NCBI GenBank assembly: GCA_015039315.1
Contig: WIDE01000002.1
Span: forward strand, 310,001-374,000
Length of the DNA: 64,000 bases
Direction of reading: 5' to 3'
From: Clavulina sp. PMI_390
Lineage: Eukaryota > Basidiomycota > Agaricomycetes > Cantharellales > Hydnaceae
Shown here in pieces: positions 1 through 10,970 of this stretch (its first letter is position 1; each line of letters opens with the position of its first letter). The translations under genes were made by a program, and so were the position numbers. A model generated the notes under the pieces. It was not told where the DNA came from, searched no databases, and saw only the letters and a list, made by a program, of their open reading frames with translations.

Positions 1-1230
1 TGTGAAGCCCTTCCCACCTCCAGAGTCTTCATCTTCATTGTCGCCAGCAATGCCTTCCCCTTTCCGCCGTGATCCACTCGCCTCGACGAGTCGCTTGGCT
101 CCGTTCTGCATCCGTAAGCGTTGGTTTCGAATTTCGAGGAGAGCGTCCTTCAGTTGTGAGTCTCGCTCTAGTCTTGCGGCAAGCTCCTTAAGGAGATGGT
201 GGCGGTGGGCCTAACGAACGAGTGGCGAGGAAGAGCATCCTAGCATCAGAGCTGGTAGAAGCGTGGTCTGGTCGTCAAAAAACGGTGCTCACTCGTGAAA
301 TAAGCTGGCGTTCCGCAGCTTCTGCATCGGCATTTGTAGAAGTTGTTACTTTTTCTTTTCCCTTAGACTTCCTTCGTTTCGATGCCGAAGTAGGGGTAGG
401 TTCAGCAGACTTCCACCCCAAGTCTGCTACTTCCTCTTCAGTATGGGTCGGGGCAGGAATCTCTGAAGTTGGTCTCGAGACTTGCTTATATGTCTTGACT
501 ACGCAACTCTTCAGAATGCAAACATACTAGTTAATAGCATAGCAGGCGGCTTACCTTCGGCAGGAGAGTCCACAAAAACCACCCGTGAGCCCCGGAGTGG
601 AGCAGGCTCAGGTTCTGAGCGTTTTCTCTTCAACGACTTGGCAGATGACGGAGGAGGAGCGGGGAGAAGGCCTGCGTCGCGGAAGGTTTGAAGCTCAGTA
701 TCCTCGAATTCTTCATCATCCACAGCGTCCCCTTCATCCAAAAGGTTGACAAGGTTGGACAACTCTAGCTTGAGCGAAGCAATTCGCTGTGACCCAATTT
801 CAGCAAAGCACAGCATGATAAGGCGGTAGACAACACACCTTGAGTCCCTGCGTCCTCATGGTCCTAATGTAGTTCTCGTCTTGCGATTTCAAGATTTTGG
901 CGGTATCCATTGGGATCGGTGCATTCCCCCGATCTTGGACATGTACACCAGACTACGAGTTTGTTTCAGAATAACAACAAGGCCGAGGGGTCAAATACAA
1001 CTTACCTCTGTCCGGGAGTTCACCATTGCAAAGTAAAACTCGTCCTTATTCCGCATAGCAGCTTTTTCCTGCAAGCGGTGAATCCGCTGCTGCTTAGAGT
1101 GGTAGTCCTTCGCTCGCTGCACATAATCCTTCTTTTTCTCAAGAAGGCCAAGCCGAGAACGTCCAACGAGCTGAGCACGCTCCTTATGGTTGCGCCTGTG
1201 CAAGGCATTCCGCATCGACGAGCCAGGCAT
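1..1230 (-). CDS. UTP11: UTP11-type U3 snoRNP / SSU processome protein (C-terminus cut by window edge)
   Basis: Component of the small-subunit processome, which handles 18S pre-rRNA processing in the nucleolus. On the minus strand I read five exons: 1006-1230, 839-952, 555-786, 293-498 and 210 to beyond base 1, all with GT..AG borders and matching phases. Exon 1 carries the family signature: NHKERAQ, then GLLEKKKDYVQRAKDYH, then NKDEFYFAMVNSRT. Exon 2 continues GVHV and ends in a YIRTMR motif, as in yeast and human UTP11. The middle is acidic and Ser/Pro-rich. Exon 5 is a charged helix (HLLKELAARLERDSQLKDAL). Start chosen at MPGSSMRNA, because the family begins within a few residues of the RNAxxRRxHKER block. 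The basic C-terminal tail lies outside the window. Confidence 0.93.
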
Positions 1231-2018
1231 GTTGGTGAGTGTTTGACGGTGGCCACGGTTTCCCACGGTCCCTTTGGTTCGTGACTCTTCATGAGCCTCG
1301 CGTCAAAGCTATCCTTTCCTTATATATTGACCCTACTGTCAGGTTCCACATAAATATTCTAGCAACCACGACTATGTGGTATAATCGTTCTTACTGATTT
1401 AGAATGCGTAACCCCAACCCATGAAAATGCCCAGGTTTTTTTTGTGGAACCTACGTAGTCACTTGCCGTGCGCTGGCTGTGATCATAATGGTGCTAGGAG
1501 CCCATCCATGGATTCGAAGTGCAGTCTTCAACATATAAACAATCTACCTCGTTGTTAGTAGATCCGCCAACTTGTCTCAGGATCGGATGAGCGGCATCAT
1601 ACCGACTGCACTGGGTCTCTACACAGGACCCTATGTTGTCATCAATACGGCGCCTATCTTATCACATCTTGGAACGTTTGCAGTGATGGTCGTCGCTCGT
1701 CCTCACCAGGCCTTGTCCAAAACCGCTGCATGTATGCTTCAGGACTCATTGTCTTCTATGTGTCTGGTAGATACCCGCATCACATGTAGCACAGAGCACC
1801 ATAAATCCCTAATAGTAATACTGAATATATTTGTGCCGGTCTTTCAGCATCGTGTGATCACCCATAGATTTCCAGAGTTCTCGCGGGTCGCCCGAGACTC
1901 CCCAAACGAATGAACCTCGGAGCCGAAGCTCTGTCACTCCCCCTTCCGATCCACTGAGGTGGACCTCCACTTGGGTTTGTTAGCGCCCATTTCACCAGAT
2001 TCTGCATAACGATAAGTT
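1231..2018. other. Divergent intergenic region UTP11 / UBE2O
   Basis: 788 bp between two divergently transcribed genes, so it probably holds both promoters and 5' UTRs. A 113-codon open frame at 1572-1913 (+) has no recognisable domain and no codon pattern that convinces me. I see no repeat or RNA gene. Confidence 0.5.
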
Positions 2019-5000
2019 ATGCAAGTTCCTAGTCCTCAAAATAATGTATGTAGCACTATGTCTGTGATGTTGATCATAGTGCTGACGAGTCGGTCGGGCG
2101 GGCACCATCATACGTCCTGGGACCTCCCTGCAATAGACAACTAAGCTCTTCCGAGAGGATATCATTCGACTTAACTCCAATGGAGAGCTCTGGATAGTAA
2201 TGGTGCGTCGGGTTATACTCCCCTTCCTCGTGCGCCGCACAGAGTCACCGTTATGCTCAACACTGCTTTTGTAGAGGTCATGGAATGATCTTGATGAGAT
2301 GCCACTACCCGATTATCTCAACCAAGACCCCAGCGCGCGTCCTCTTGTTGCTGGTGAAGTTGTTCTAGTGAATCTGGAAAAAACCACAAGGCGTGTACTG
2401 TTGGCTTGCTCACCCTAGGCTATTGGCACCATGAGTAACTCACATTGAGACACCCCAAATATAGGACAATTGCCCAAGAGAATGCTTGCTCGTTAATCGA
2501 GAGATATTTTCATATTGGGGATACTGTCAAACGATTCCCCCTACGATCAGAGGACGTGATGTCTGGTGTGGTCACAGACAGGAAATCTGAGTTGCTGCTT
2601 CGGCATATCATTAGTGAAGAACCCCTTCCAGGCAATGAGTGGGTACCTGAATCAGATCTTGAGATGGCCAATGATATTAATGTTGGTGGTATGTGATATC
2701 TCTCTGTGACTCTGCGCCCCTTGTTCACCTCATCATGACATTTGCTCTCTTTCACTCGCCAAGACTTTGTCATACACGGCAACTGGTTGGGAAACGTTGA
2801 GGAGGTCGGTTTCTCTCATCTACCCCACCCCCTGACCCTGTGAATTAACGCCTTCGCTGTTTAGATATTTGAGGAGGTCGAAGGCGAAATTAACGGGCAT
2901 CCAATGTGCTTGCACGATGTTAGCGCCAGGTTTCGGTTAGGAAAACCCTCGGTATGTCTATTTATCGCCAACCCCCTCTGCCAGTATAAACTTCACCGTC
3001 CTTCGCTTTAGGACTACTCAAAAGCTGGTTTAGCTGACGGCCAAGCACCAGACATTGTCGTTGCGATCAATCCGTTGGTGCTTTGCATCTCTTGGTCTTC
3101 ACTGAACCAGTCGGTAGGTCATCAGTTCGTTTATATATGTCGAGCCAATTGCCTGAATTCGTCATAGCTTTCTGCTGAAGAAGCAGCCAAATGCGATCGT
3201 CCTCCCCGGTTCTTCAAGGGTCACGAAATCAACACACTCACGTTGTTGAAACGGTCTGCTGATCGTATTCCTCACGTGTCCGACCGCGTAAGGTTTCGAA
3301 CAGATGCGCTATCCCAACGTGTGTTTGCCTGACAACACTTCATTGCTCCATGCTTACTTGTTCGGATTGGCTCCAGGTTATAGGGCTCCAACAACCACTC
3401 ATTCAAGAGGACAGACCTCTCTCCCGTCCATTCAAGTTAATGCTATGATGGTCGTGTCTACCCGGACGCAAGTTACCGTCCTTTGGCAAGATGGGACGAC
3501 AGAAGAGCTTCCATCAATGAATTTGGTCCAATATCATACCCTGGACGAAGTTGATTGCTGGTTCGTACTCGCTCACGAAAGCATAGGGTCAGCCTGATGA
3601 AATACTGTTTCTAGGCCTGGAGACTTTGTTCATTGGAACGGTGATGGTGAAACCCGACTAGCGATTGTACAGAAACTCAATCCAAGGGAGCGGACGGCAA
3701 CAATCCGGTGGGCCCCTCCTAAATCCGACGAGGAACCCGCAAGTGTGGTGTCCTGTCTTGAGCTTGATCCGGTATGTTTTGCACGTACCCCGCCACTGCA
3801 GTTATTGACTGTGAGGTTTGCGCCATCCAGCGCGGGAAGGACAATGAAGGATTCCACGTATTTGGCGTGCAAAGAGGAGATATTGTCTTCCTCCATCCTC
3901 CTGGAAAAACTAATGGGTCAACTCCTCCGCTGTAAGCCCATCGATTTGTGCATCGCCTTCTGTGATGATCTCATGTCTACGACAGTGTCCCGAAGATTGG
4001 TGAGCTCGAAGCCTGGGTGCATGAGCCTGACAGCCAGCAATGGAGAGACACTTTTGTGGAGATGGGCGTGCAGCTGTCCAGGATACCCTACGAATATCGC
4101 GGCCAGATATTTGGCTATGCCGCGAGTGTACAAGCGACCAGTGTGCGTTGGGTAGGCGAAGTCACAGGGGTGAGCCATACACGCAAATTATGGCTGAATA
4201 ACTTGTCCTAACACGTATCGTGGTTAGCTGCTCAGCAACGGAGATGTAGAGGTCCAACTTGCGGATGGAACTCACGAAGTCGTCAGCATCGACCGGCTGA
4301 CAATTTTGAATGACTTTGTTGATGATTTGGCTATGGAGGCCGAAGAGCTTGATGATGAGGACGAGGATGAAGAGATGCCTGCCGTAGGATCCACATTAGA
4401 GCAGGTCTCTAATGCATGGCAAGATTTCTTCTTCCCTGGTCGATCTTCGCAGCCATTTGTCGATGAGATCCAACCAGATGCATGGGGACATCTAGATGAT
4501 GAACCTATAGGTGATACTGTTACTTCGGAAGCAGTGGACATTGAAGTGGATAGTTTATCTCCATCGTCTCCCCAATCAGCTTCCACACCTGTCACCCCCT
4601 CAATCGAGGAGCCATCTTTGCCGACTCATGTTGCTCCCAGTGACCCGTCCGAGGCCTCAAGCCCCTTATGGACTTCCTTCTCTATCCTGCCGACGGCACC
4701 CCCAGACCACGCTTTCCTTTCCGTTACTCCTCCCTCTCAACCCAGCCGAACCTTCATGACGAGAGTCAACAAAGAGTATCGCGTATTATCCTCAAGTTTG
4801 CCGGGTATGTGCAAATATGTTTGTGATTTGATAGTGTCACGTCTGATGGTTTATTACAGCGGATGTTGTTGTACGAGCGTATGAGGATCGATCCGATCTC
4901 CTTCGCTGTCTCATTATTGGGAGCGAAAACACACCATACACAGATGCTCCGTTCGTCATTGATTGGATGCTCCCCGCGAACTTTCCGAACGAGCCACCAA

Positions 5001-5716
5001 AAGCTCATTTCCACAGCTGGACGAATGGCAATGGCCGAGGTGAGTGCTTTGTCATATTTCCCCCGCCCGAAAGCTTACGCAGCCTCCATTTTTTTAGTGA
5101 ACCCGTAAGTTTACTAGGTCGTTCTCTTTAGTTCCCTGTCCGTCTCACTAACAGGAGAATAGAAATCTATACGAAGACGGGAAAGTCTGCCTTTCGATAT
5201 TAGGCACATGGGAAGGGGATCAATCTGAATCATGGAACGCAAAACGTTCATCACTCCTTCAAGGTCTGTCAGTGATCCCATGTCCCTTCCAGTATATTGA
5301 ATCCAACATTCTACATAGCCTTCGTCTCAATTCAAGGACTCGTCCTTGTCCGAGAACCCTACTACTGCGAACCTTCATATGAGAAGATGCGAGGCACGGA
5401 GGAGGGAAAGCTCAGCAGTCGGCTATACAGCGAACGAGCTTACGTTGCTGCTCGAGGTTTCGTTCGGCACGCTCTGGAATCTCCGCCTGCTGGGCTGGCA
5501 GATGAATTGCGCTCCCTCTACTTCAACCATGGCAAACTCAAGAAAGTTATTGATGATGCTGACGAGCTAATAACGACAAGCCGGAGACCAGCAGAGGAGT
5601 CCACGATAGAACCGGGGGACTGTGCTGTTCCAAGGCTCACGGTGGGAGCCATTCTTCCCCTTGAGCGTACTTTGGCCCGTCTGAGGACGATCCTCTGCGG
5701 GACACCCTCGCAATAG
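2019..5716 (+). CDS. UBE2O: UBE2O-type E3-independent E2 ubiquitin-conjugating enzyme
   Basis: Large hybrid E2/E3 enzyme that ubiquitinates substrates without a separate E3; animal UBE2O clears orphan ribosomal and globin subunits. I reconstruct 17 exons totalling 2733 nt (910 residues): 2019-2045, 2137-2202, 2275-2390, 2450-2688, 2764-2804, 2865-2951, 3012-3113, 3168-3318, 3377-3560, 3615-3771, 3816-3931, 3986-4169, 4228-4804, 4860-5039, 5098-5104, 5163-5263, 5319-5716. The N-terminal half has the SH3-like conserved blocks ([39 protein letters not shown]). An acidic, Ser/Pro-rich linker follows. The UBC fold comes last, with the catalytic Cys near residue 754 in [16 protein letters not shown], then the family C-terminal segment [14 protein letters not shown] 7-nt exon encodes part of VNPN before the active site. 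The exon 3/4 junction needs a GC-AG intron and is the least certain. It is shorter than human UBE2O. Confidence 0.93.
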
Positions 5717-6381
5717 CCGACATCTCGTGGTATCAACACATACAACTCTCGTCTTTTCGGGCTCTATTGTCGCCTGGTTCACTGTAGCGGTATATTCCTT
5801 GTCATATATCTCCGTTCACAGTAATGGTTTTTTATTCGGTGTGGCGCTCTATCGGTCAATGACATGCGCTGACAAACCGACCAAGGTTTGCATTGTGGAA
5901 TAACCATGGCTTCTTACTGATACTTTGGGTCACTGGTTCCTCTGTCCTGATTGGAGTAGTGACAGAACACATGCAACTTGAGCTCACGACTTCGTGATAA
6001 CATCGTAACAACTGACTCGAGAGCAAGCCATGGAATGAAGGGCTATTCCTTCTCGATGTTACCCTCTTCCTCATGCTTGGTTGGGCTTCTGGGTTCCCCA
6101 TGATTTCCATTCATTCATATTCAATGTGGGTGATCTCGAATTTTTTGATATCATGCGAATACTATAGATATCTCATGTACAGTTGCAAATCGTGTCACCG
6201 AAAAAAGAACAGGAGAAATTGGGGGAGAGATACCGCGTTATCGTAAATAGTAAGAAATGATTCTCGAGGCAGGGAAGACATGATGTCGACGTCGAGAGAT
6301 CGGGGAAGGTTTGGGGAAAGGGTACAAAACACAAGGGGGGATGGTGCTAAACTACGGAGACATGAGCAGCGTAGCATGAAT
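5717..6381. other. Convergent intergenic region UBE2O / MFS transporter
   Basis: 665 bp between two convergent stop codons, so it is expected to hold the 3' UTRs and polyadenylation sites of both genes. No conserved coding signal, repeat or RNA gene is evident. Confidence 0.5.
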
Positions 6382-8761
6382 TTACGCCTTGTCGGAGACG
6401 ACGGCGACACCTCCATGGTGGATGGCGACGGTGCGGTCCCTCTTCGAAGCGGCGACGGGGTTCGGGGCCACGAAGATCTCCTCGAGTTCCTCGAGTGTGC
6501 GCCCAACGGTTTCAACGCAAATGAGATACCAGATGACGGATTCAACGATATCCCAACCGACGAAGATGAAGACGTAGTTGTACTTGATGTTGGCGAGGGC
6601 GATGGGACCAGCATAAGTGTTGACGAAGCTGATCTGTAAACGGGTACAAGATTCAATGAGAGTGAAACTATCAAGGGTGATGGAAATGGCATACCGCAGA
6701 TACGACAACACCGTACATGGACATGCCCTTGGCACGTGAGTTGGTCTGCAAGCACTCGACAGGATACAGGGCCTGCAGAGGGGTATAGGCGAACGAGTAG
6801 ACTGGGGAGGGAGGTTTTTCAGTACGGAAGCTATGGGTAGTGTGGAGGAGTTGCACTCACTGATGTTGAAGAAGAAGTAGGCAGCCACGGCACCACGACC
6901 AACCGCCAAGTTCTCGTGGTTAGGATCCTGGTGAGCCCATTTCGCGGACAATCCACCGTTGATGGCGAGCATGAGGGCGGAAGCGAACGTGCCCCACACG
7001 AGAGCTTGGCGTCGGGGCATTCGGTCGGCGAGGTAGACACCACAGCCAGCGCCAAAGGCGGAGGTGAAGCTGTTGGCAAGATTGAGGACGAACTGCATGT
7101 ACGAATCGTAACCGACAGCCTCGTAAATCTGAAGGTTGAAGTAGCCTAGAATATTTGAGTATTAGAACAACTTGAACGAGTAGGTACAAGTAATACTGAG
7201 GCGTACCGAGACCGTTGCCGGAGAACTGGCCAGCAACACCCATGAAGATGACCATCAAAGACCTCCAGCGCTGAGACGATGTGCTGAAGAGACCAGAGTA
7301 GTCCCAGAACTATTAAGGACGAGAAACCAGCGGTGAGGCGGCTGGTAGAGACAAGGAAGACTCGATGTTACTTACACGCTTATCAGTGCCACCAACTTCG
7401 ATTTGCTCCTTGAACTCCATATACTCGAGCTGGACGATGGGATCTTGCTCGTTACCGGCACCGTGGTACTTGGTGAGGAACGCCAAAGCCTCCTCATCAC
7501 GACCTTGGGCCATGAGCCAACGGGGGGACTCGGGACTACGAGGACATAGGGTTAGCAGTTTTCTTCTGCGCAGATAAAAAGCATGACGCACAGCAACATA
7601 GCAGTGAAGACGACAACGGCAGCAGGAGCACATTGCAGGATCAGGGGGATCTTCCAGCCCCAGTCAGAGGTCATGCTCTGTGTGCCCAAGCAGATACCAG
7701 CGGCGGGGATCGAGCCACCAAACCAGCCGCAGTTGTAGAATCCAGTCATGCGGCCACGCCACTGAGGAGGGCAGATCTCTGCAAATTGAATCTTGTTGAT
7801 CAGCACAACATTAGCGAGGCGCGTTTGAAATATCACCCACCAACACCTGGATGTCACAAAGCGGTGATGAGTATCGGGGTATGGCTTGCGATGGGCGTGT
7901 TGAGAGACTCACAGTACGAAGGAGCAGCGCAGGTGAGGATAGAGACACCAAATCCAAGGATGAATCGGCCACCGACGAATTGATGCTGGTGCTTGGCAGA
8001 TGCAATCACAGCAGAGCCAAGGCAGATGATGAGAGCGCCAATAACCATGCCTTTCCTTCGGCCAAATCTGTCGGTGATGGGACCGCCGAAGAAAGGACCG
8101 ACCATTCCGCCGACAGTGTCTGGCAACAGCAGGGTTATTACGAGAGAGATAGCAGAGCATTTGCAAAGACCTACACATCGCGAAGATGAGACCCGTTGAA
8201 GCCGCTGATTTGCCGCCATTGAACCGGTTCTGTAGGATCGGCAGGGCGATTAGCGTGGTCGACATGGGGATGGAAATGAAAAACCCACTTGGAAGGGAAC
8301 CATTCCATTGATGGAGGTCATGAGAGAGCCATCGTATCTGGTGGGTGATCTTTGAGGATGGGCGCTGACAGCGAATGTTTCAAGGATGGCCTACCCGTTG
8401 ACACATGAGCACAAGAAAGCCACAAACATCCCTGCGTAGAGAACGAAAGCCTGGAAGGAACGGGCACAGTGTGTTCAACATGTGTCTACAGCACAGATTT
8501 ACTTGCAACTCACCTCTCTCGACCACGGCTTGAGAGTTGCACCAACAGTAGCATTGGCGAATGCGGCGTTCTTGACCTGAGCAGCGTGTGCGCCGTCTTT
8601 TTACCAACGTAGAAGGTCAGCTTACCCGTTCACAAGACAGAAAAAACAAGCCAGAACGAACCAAGATGAGCAACATCACGAACGACATCCAGTTTGGTGG
8701 GACCAGCGTGCTCGAGCTCGTGAGCGCTAAGCTTTTCGATGTCACTATTAGAGTTGGACAT
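6382..8761 (-). CDS. MFS sugar transporter (SP family, lactose-permease/hexose type)
   Basis: Plasma-membrane transporter of the major facilitator superfamily, sugar porter branch. Start MSNSNSDIEKLSAHELEHAG at 8761. The first exon ends at 8662 at a GTTCGT donor, and several short introns follow. Hallmarks in order: AFLCSCVNG then YDGSLMTS in TM1; GRRKGMVIGALIICLGS in the TM2-3 loop; GGRFILGFGVSI in TM4; PPQWRGRMTGFYNCGWFGGS in TM5; PESPRWLMAQGRDEEAL at the start of the central loop; and the C-terminal sugar-porter signature ETVGRTLEELEEIF, followed by a short hydrophilic tail ending SDKA. This combination is typical of fungal lactose/cellobiose/galactose-type permeases. The substrate cannot be read from sequence. 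A TATATA box lies about 75 bp upstream. The gene stands alone with a long upstream region, which would fit regulated expression. Confidence 0.92.
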
Positions 8762-8832
8762 GGTGGGCCTAGGGGGTGGGGAAGGGGGGGCGTGAAGCAC
8801 GGCGAGAGCAGATGTGTGGGGTAGTGGGGGAC

Positions 8833-8839
8833 TATATAT
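8833..8839 (-). promoter_or_regulatory. TATA-box-like element upstream of the sugar transporter
   Basis: An alternating TATATAT run lies about 72 bp upstream of the transporter start codon, in the short AT-rich part of an otherwise G-rich leader. The position is plausible for a core promoter TATA box. This is assigned only from composition and distance. Confidence 0.45.
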
Positions 8840-10388
8840 GAGGCAGGCTCATGTGTGGCACCCATGCGACGATAGCAACAAGGAGACTGAAAGAACTTCG
8901 GATAAACATCGAGGAACCATTGAATTTTCCATAGGGCGGGTATCCACCATGTAATCAAAGGTGTGGGGTGGCTCCATAGTACGCAGATCCCTGGCGGTCC
9001 GGGTGCAATTGCGCTGCTTTGGTCTTGTCGTGGCCTGCTTGCCCTCCATTCATGCGAATCATTCATACCCCTGCCCAACGCCCCCCTCAAGATCTCAACG
9101 ATCCCAACGGAAAACTGGTTTGCACTTGTAACCGGCCCTTGGCATCGAAAATAGCACTATCTACCCCATGCCTTATTATTTGCTTTCATAGTCACGCGCG
9201 CGACATTCGGCGAATCTACGGCGCACGGTTTCTCCGTGCCCTCCCCCCACACTTTATTTCGTGATGCGGGCCAGCTCCCCATTGGCCCGACTCTATGCTA
9301 CGAAGCTTGAGCAGCTCGACTGGCCACTCTTTGTTCATTTTCGACTGAATTGACCTGGCGATTGCATACGACATATCTCGAAGCTCCCGGCGACTCTCAG
9401 ATAACGTGTTGTCGTGACTCAAGCGATGCTGATGCTCTCCGACGAGCTCGATATGGCCCAAAATTGCTTTGTTGGGTGCTCCTTGGCAGTCAGAGCAAGA
9501 GGACTGACACTAACGATAACTGAGCGTGACTTTGTTAAATTTGCCTCATGTCCAGTCCCCATGCTTTGGACATCCTTCAAATGAAGTATATGATATAACG
9601 TGCAATTACGCCCTGAGAGAGTTATCTTACATCCCCTTATTAAAATCAAAGGCATGGATAATTCTCGGTCTCGAGATGAGAGCTGTTTTTCGGCTCACCC
9701 CCTGATATCATCGCTCAAGAGGACGAAAACCTGGAACTTCATATTTTGTGGATCCACTACAGTTCGCACAATAAGGCAAGAATAGCAAGGCTTTATGACT
9801 CCTGAGGCTCCTGTTTATGGCTGCGAGGGGCTTCCTAGGTTGAACCCCCTCAAAGGACCCCAAGCAATGGCAAGGCACCACTGATCATGCTTGGAGCGTG
9901 ATAAAAGCCAAAGAAAAAAGGGCGGCACATCAGGCACGCCACACGACATGTGGTTCACTCCAACCATAGCGGGAAATCCTCTGGAATTGCGCGAGGGAAT
10001 ATCGCGTCCTCTCTCCTGCCCTTGGTCCCATCCCCCCACTCCAACAGGTTGGTATCGAGGAGCTTAACCACGAATTTCGGGGAAACTGATGGGTGCTCTA
10101 TCTTGCAGCAGTGAGTCAAATATTCTTATATTCGGAGAGTGCTCGGGGAAGTGTGATCAGAATACGAGCTCAGGGCTCGCGGGGCGCAGCGGAGGGACGA
10201 GGATCGAGATCTCATGAAACAAGGTTGACTGAATAGCGTCGGCAGAAGCGGTGAATTGAACCTCCCATCCCGCCATACAGTGGCGTACTGGGAGCCTCTG
10301 ACTGCGGAAAAATCGATCTCATCTCATTCTCACAGTACGGCTAACCAGCGTGGCCTGAGCATCTTGACGAGTCTCGTAAAAACGCTAA
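8840..10388. other. Long intergenic region between sugar transporter and DNMT5
   Basis: About 1.5 kb between divergently transcribed genes. All open frames are short and overlap on both strands, and none shows a recognisable motif. Composition alternates between CCCC-rich stretches (near 9240-9260 and 10020-10040) and AT-rich stretches. It presumably contains the upstream control region of the transporter. I see no transposon ends or RNA gene. Confidence 0.45.
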
Positions 10389-10622
10389 GAAAACCCGAGC
10401 CACCGTACCTTTTAGGATTTATGGCGACAATTAGCCTAATAAAATGTTTCAGCGTGTGATGCTCTGGCACGACGCTTGACTACAAGGGAAATAAGATTTC
10501 ACATGGCGTGTCCATGGGGTTATTATGCCAACGATTGGATATGGATAATCCTCAGAGGCTACAGAAGACAAATCATTGTCATTGTTTATTCAGTTTGTCA
10601 ACACCCATGAACTTCAATGACC
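10389..10622. repeat. 235-bp tandem direct repeat, copy 1
   Basis: Starts near AAAACCCGAGCCACCGTACC and ends CTTCAATGACC. It is repeated once with a period of 235 bp and scattered substitutions, several of them CpG versus TpG. Confidence 0.9.
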
Positions 10623-10623
10623 G

Positions 10624-10857
10624 GAAAATCCGAGCCACCGTACCTTTTAGGATGTATGGCGACAATTGCCCTAATATAATGTTTCAGCGTGTGATGCTCT
10701 GACACGATGCTTGACTACAAGGGAAGCAAGATTTCACATGACGTGTCCACGGGGTTATTATGCCAACGATTGGATTCGGATAATCCTCAGAGGCTACAGA
10801 AGACAAATCATTGTCATTGTTTATTCAGTTTGTCAACACCCATGAACTTCAATGACC
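10624..10857. repeat. 235-bp tandem direct repeat, copy 2
   Basis: Second copy of the unit that begins at 10389. It ends about 114 bp before the DNMT5 start codon, so the duplication lies in the DNMT5 promoter or 5' leader. Both copies share the block TTCAGTTTGTCAACACCCAT and the segment around GGGGTTATTATGCCAACGAT. The short open frames inside both copies reflect the duplication and are not separate genes. Confidence 0.9.
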
Positions 10858-10970
10858 AGCTTGAACGAACGCGAAATCGAACGATGTTCGCCTCTGAGTC
10901 ACACTGAACGTGACATCTCCTCCACCTCCCTTCGCGAGGTGCCAACTACTTTTCTGCGTCATCAGACGCG

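Noticed and set aside
1572..1913. 113-codon plus frame upstream of the UBE2O-type gene
   Set aside because: No recognisable motif, and the neighbouring real gene starts later with matched splice sites. It is probably promoter or leader sequence.
3288..3303. Apparent 16-nt intron (GTAAGG...AACAG) in the UBE2O-type gene
   Set aside because: Too short for spliceosomal splicing. A later donor at 3319 in the right phase gives the conserved [13 protein letters not shown] sequence.
5856..6755. Several 60-180 codon frames between UBE2O and the sugar transporter
   Set aside because: They overlap on opposite strands, cover 3' regions or shadow transporter exons, and lack any domain.
6382..7098. Continuous 238-codon minus frame at the end of the sugar transporter
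   Set aside because: Only parts are real exons of the transporter; the frame reads through introns, so it is not a separate gene.
10256..10907. Three similar short open frames upstream of DNMT5
   Set aside because: Their similarity comes from the 235-bp tandem duplication; no splice or start context supports coding.
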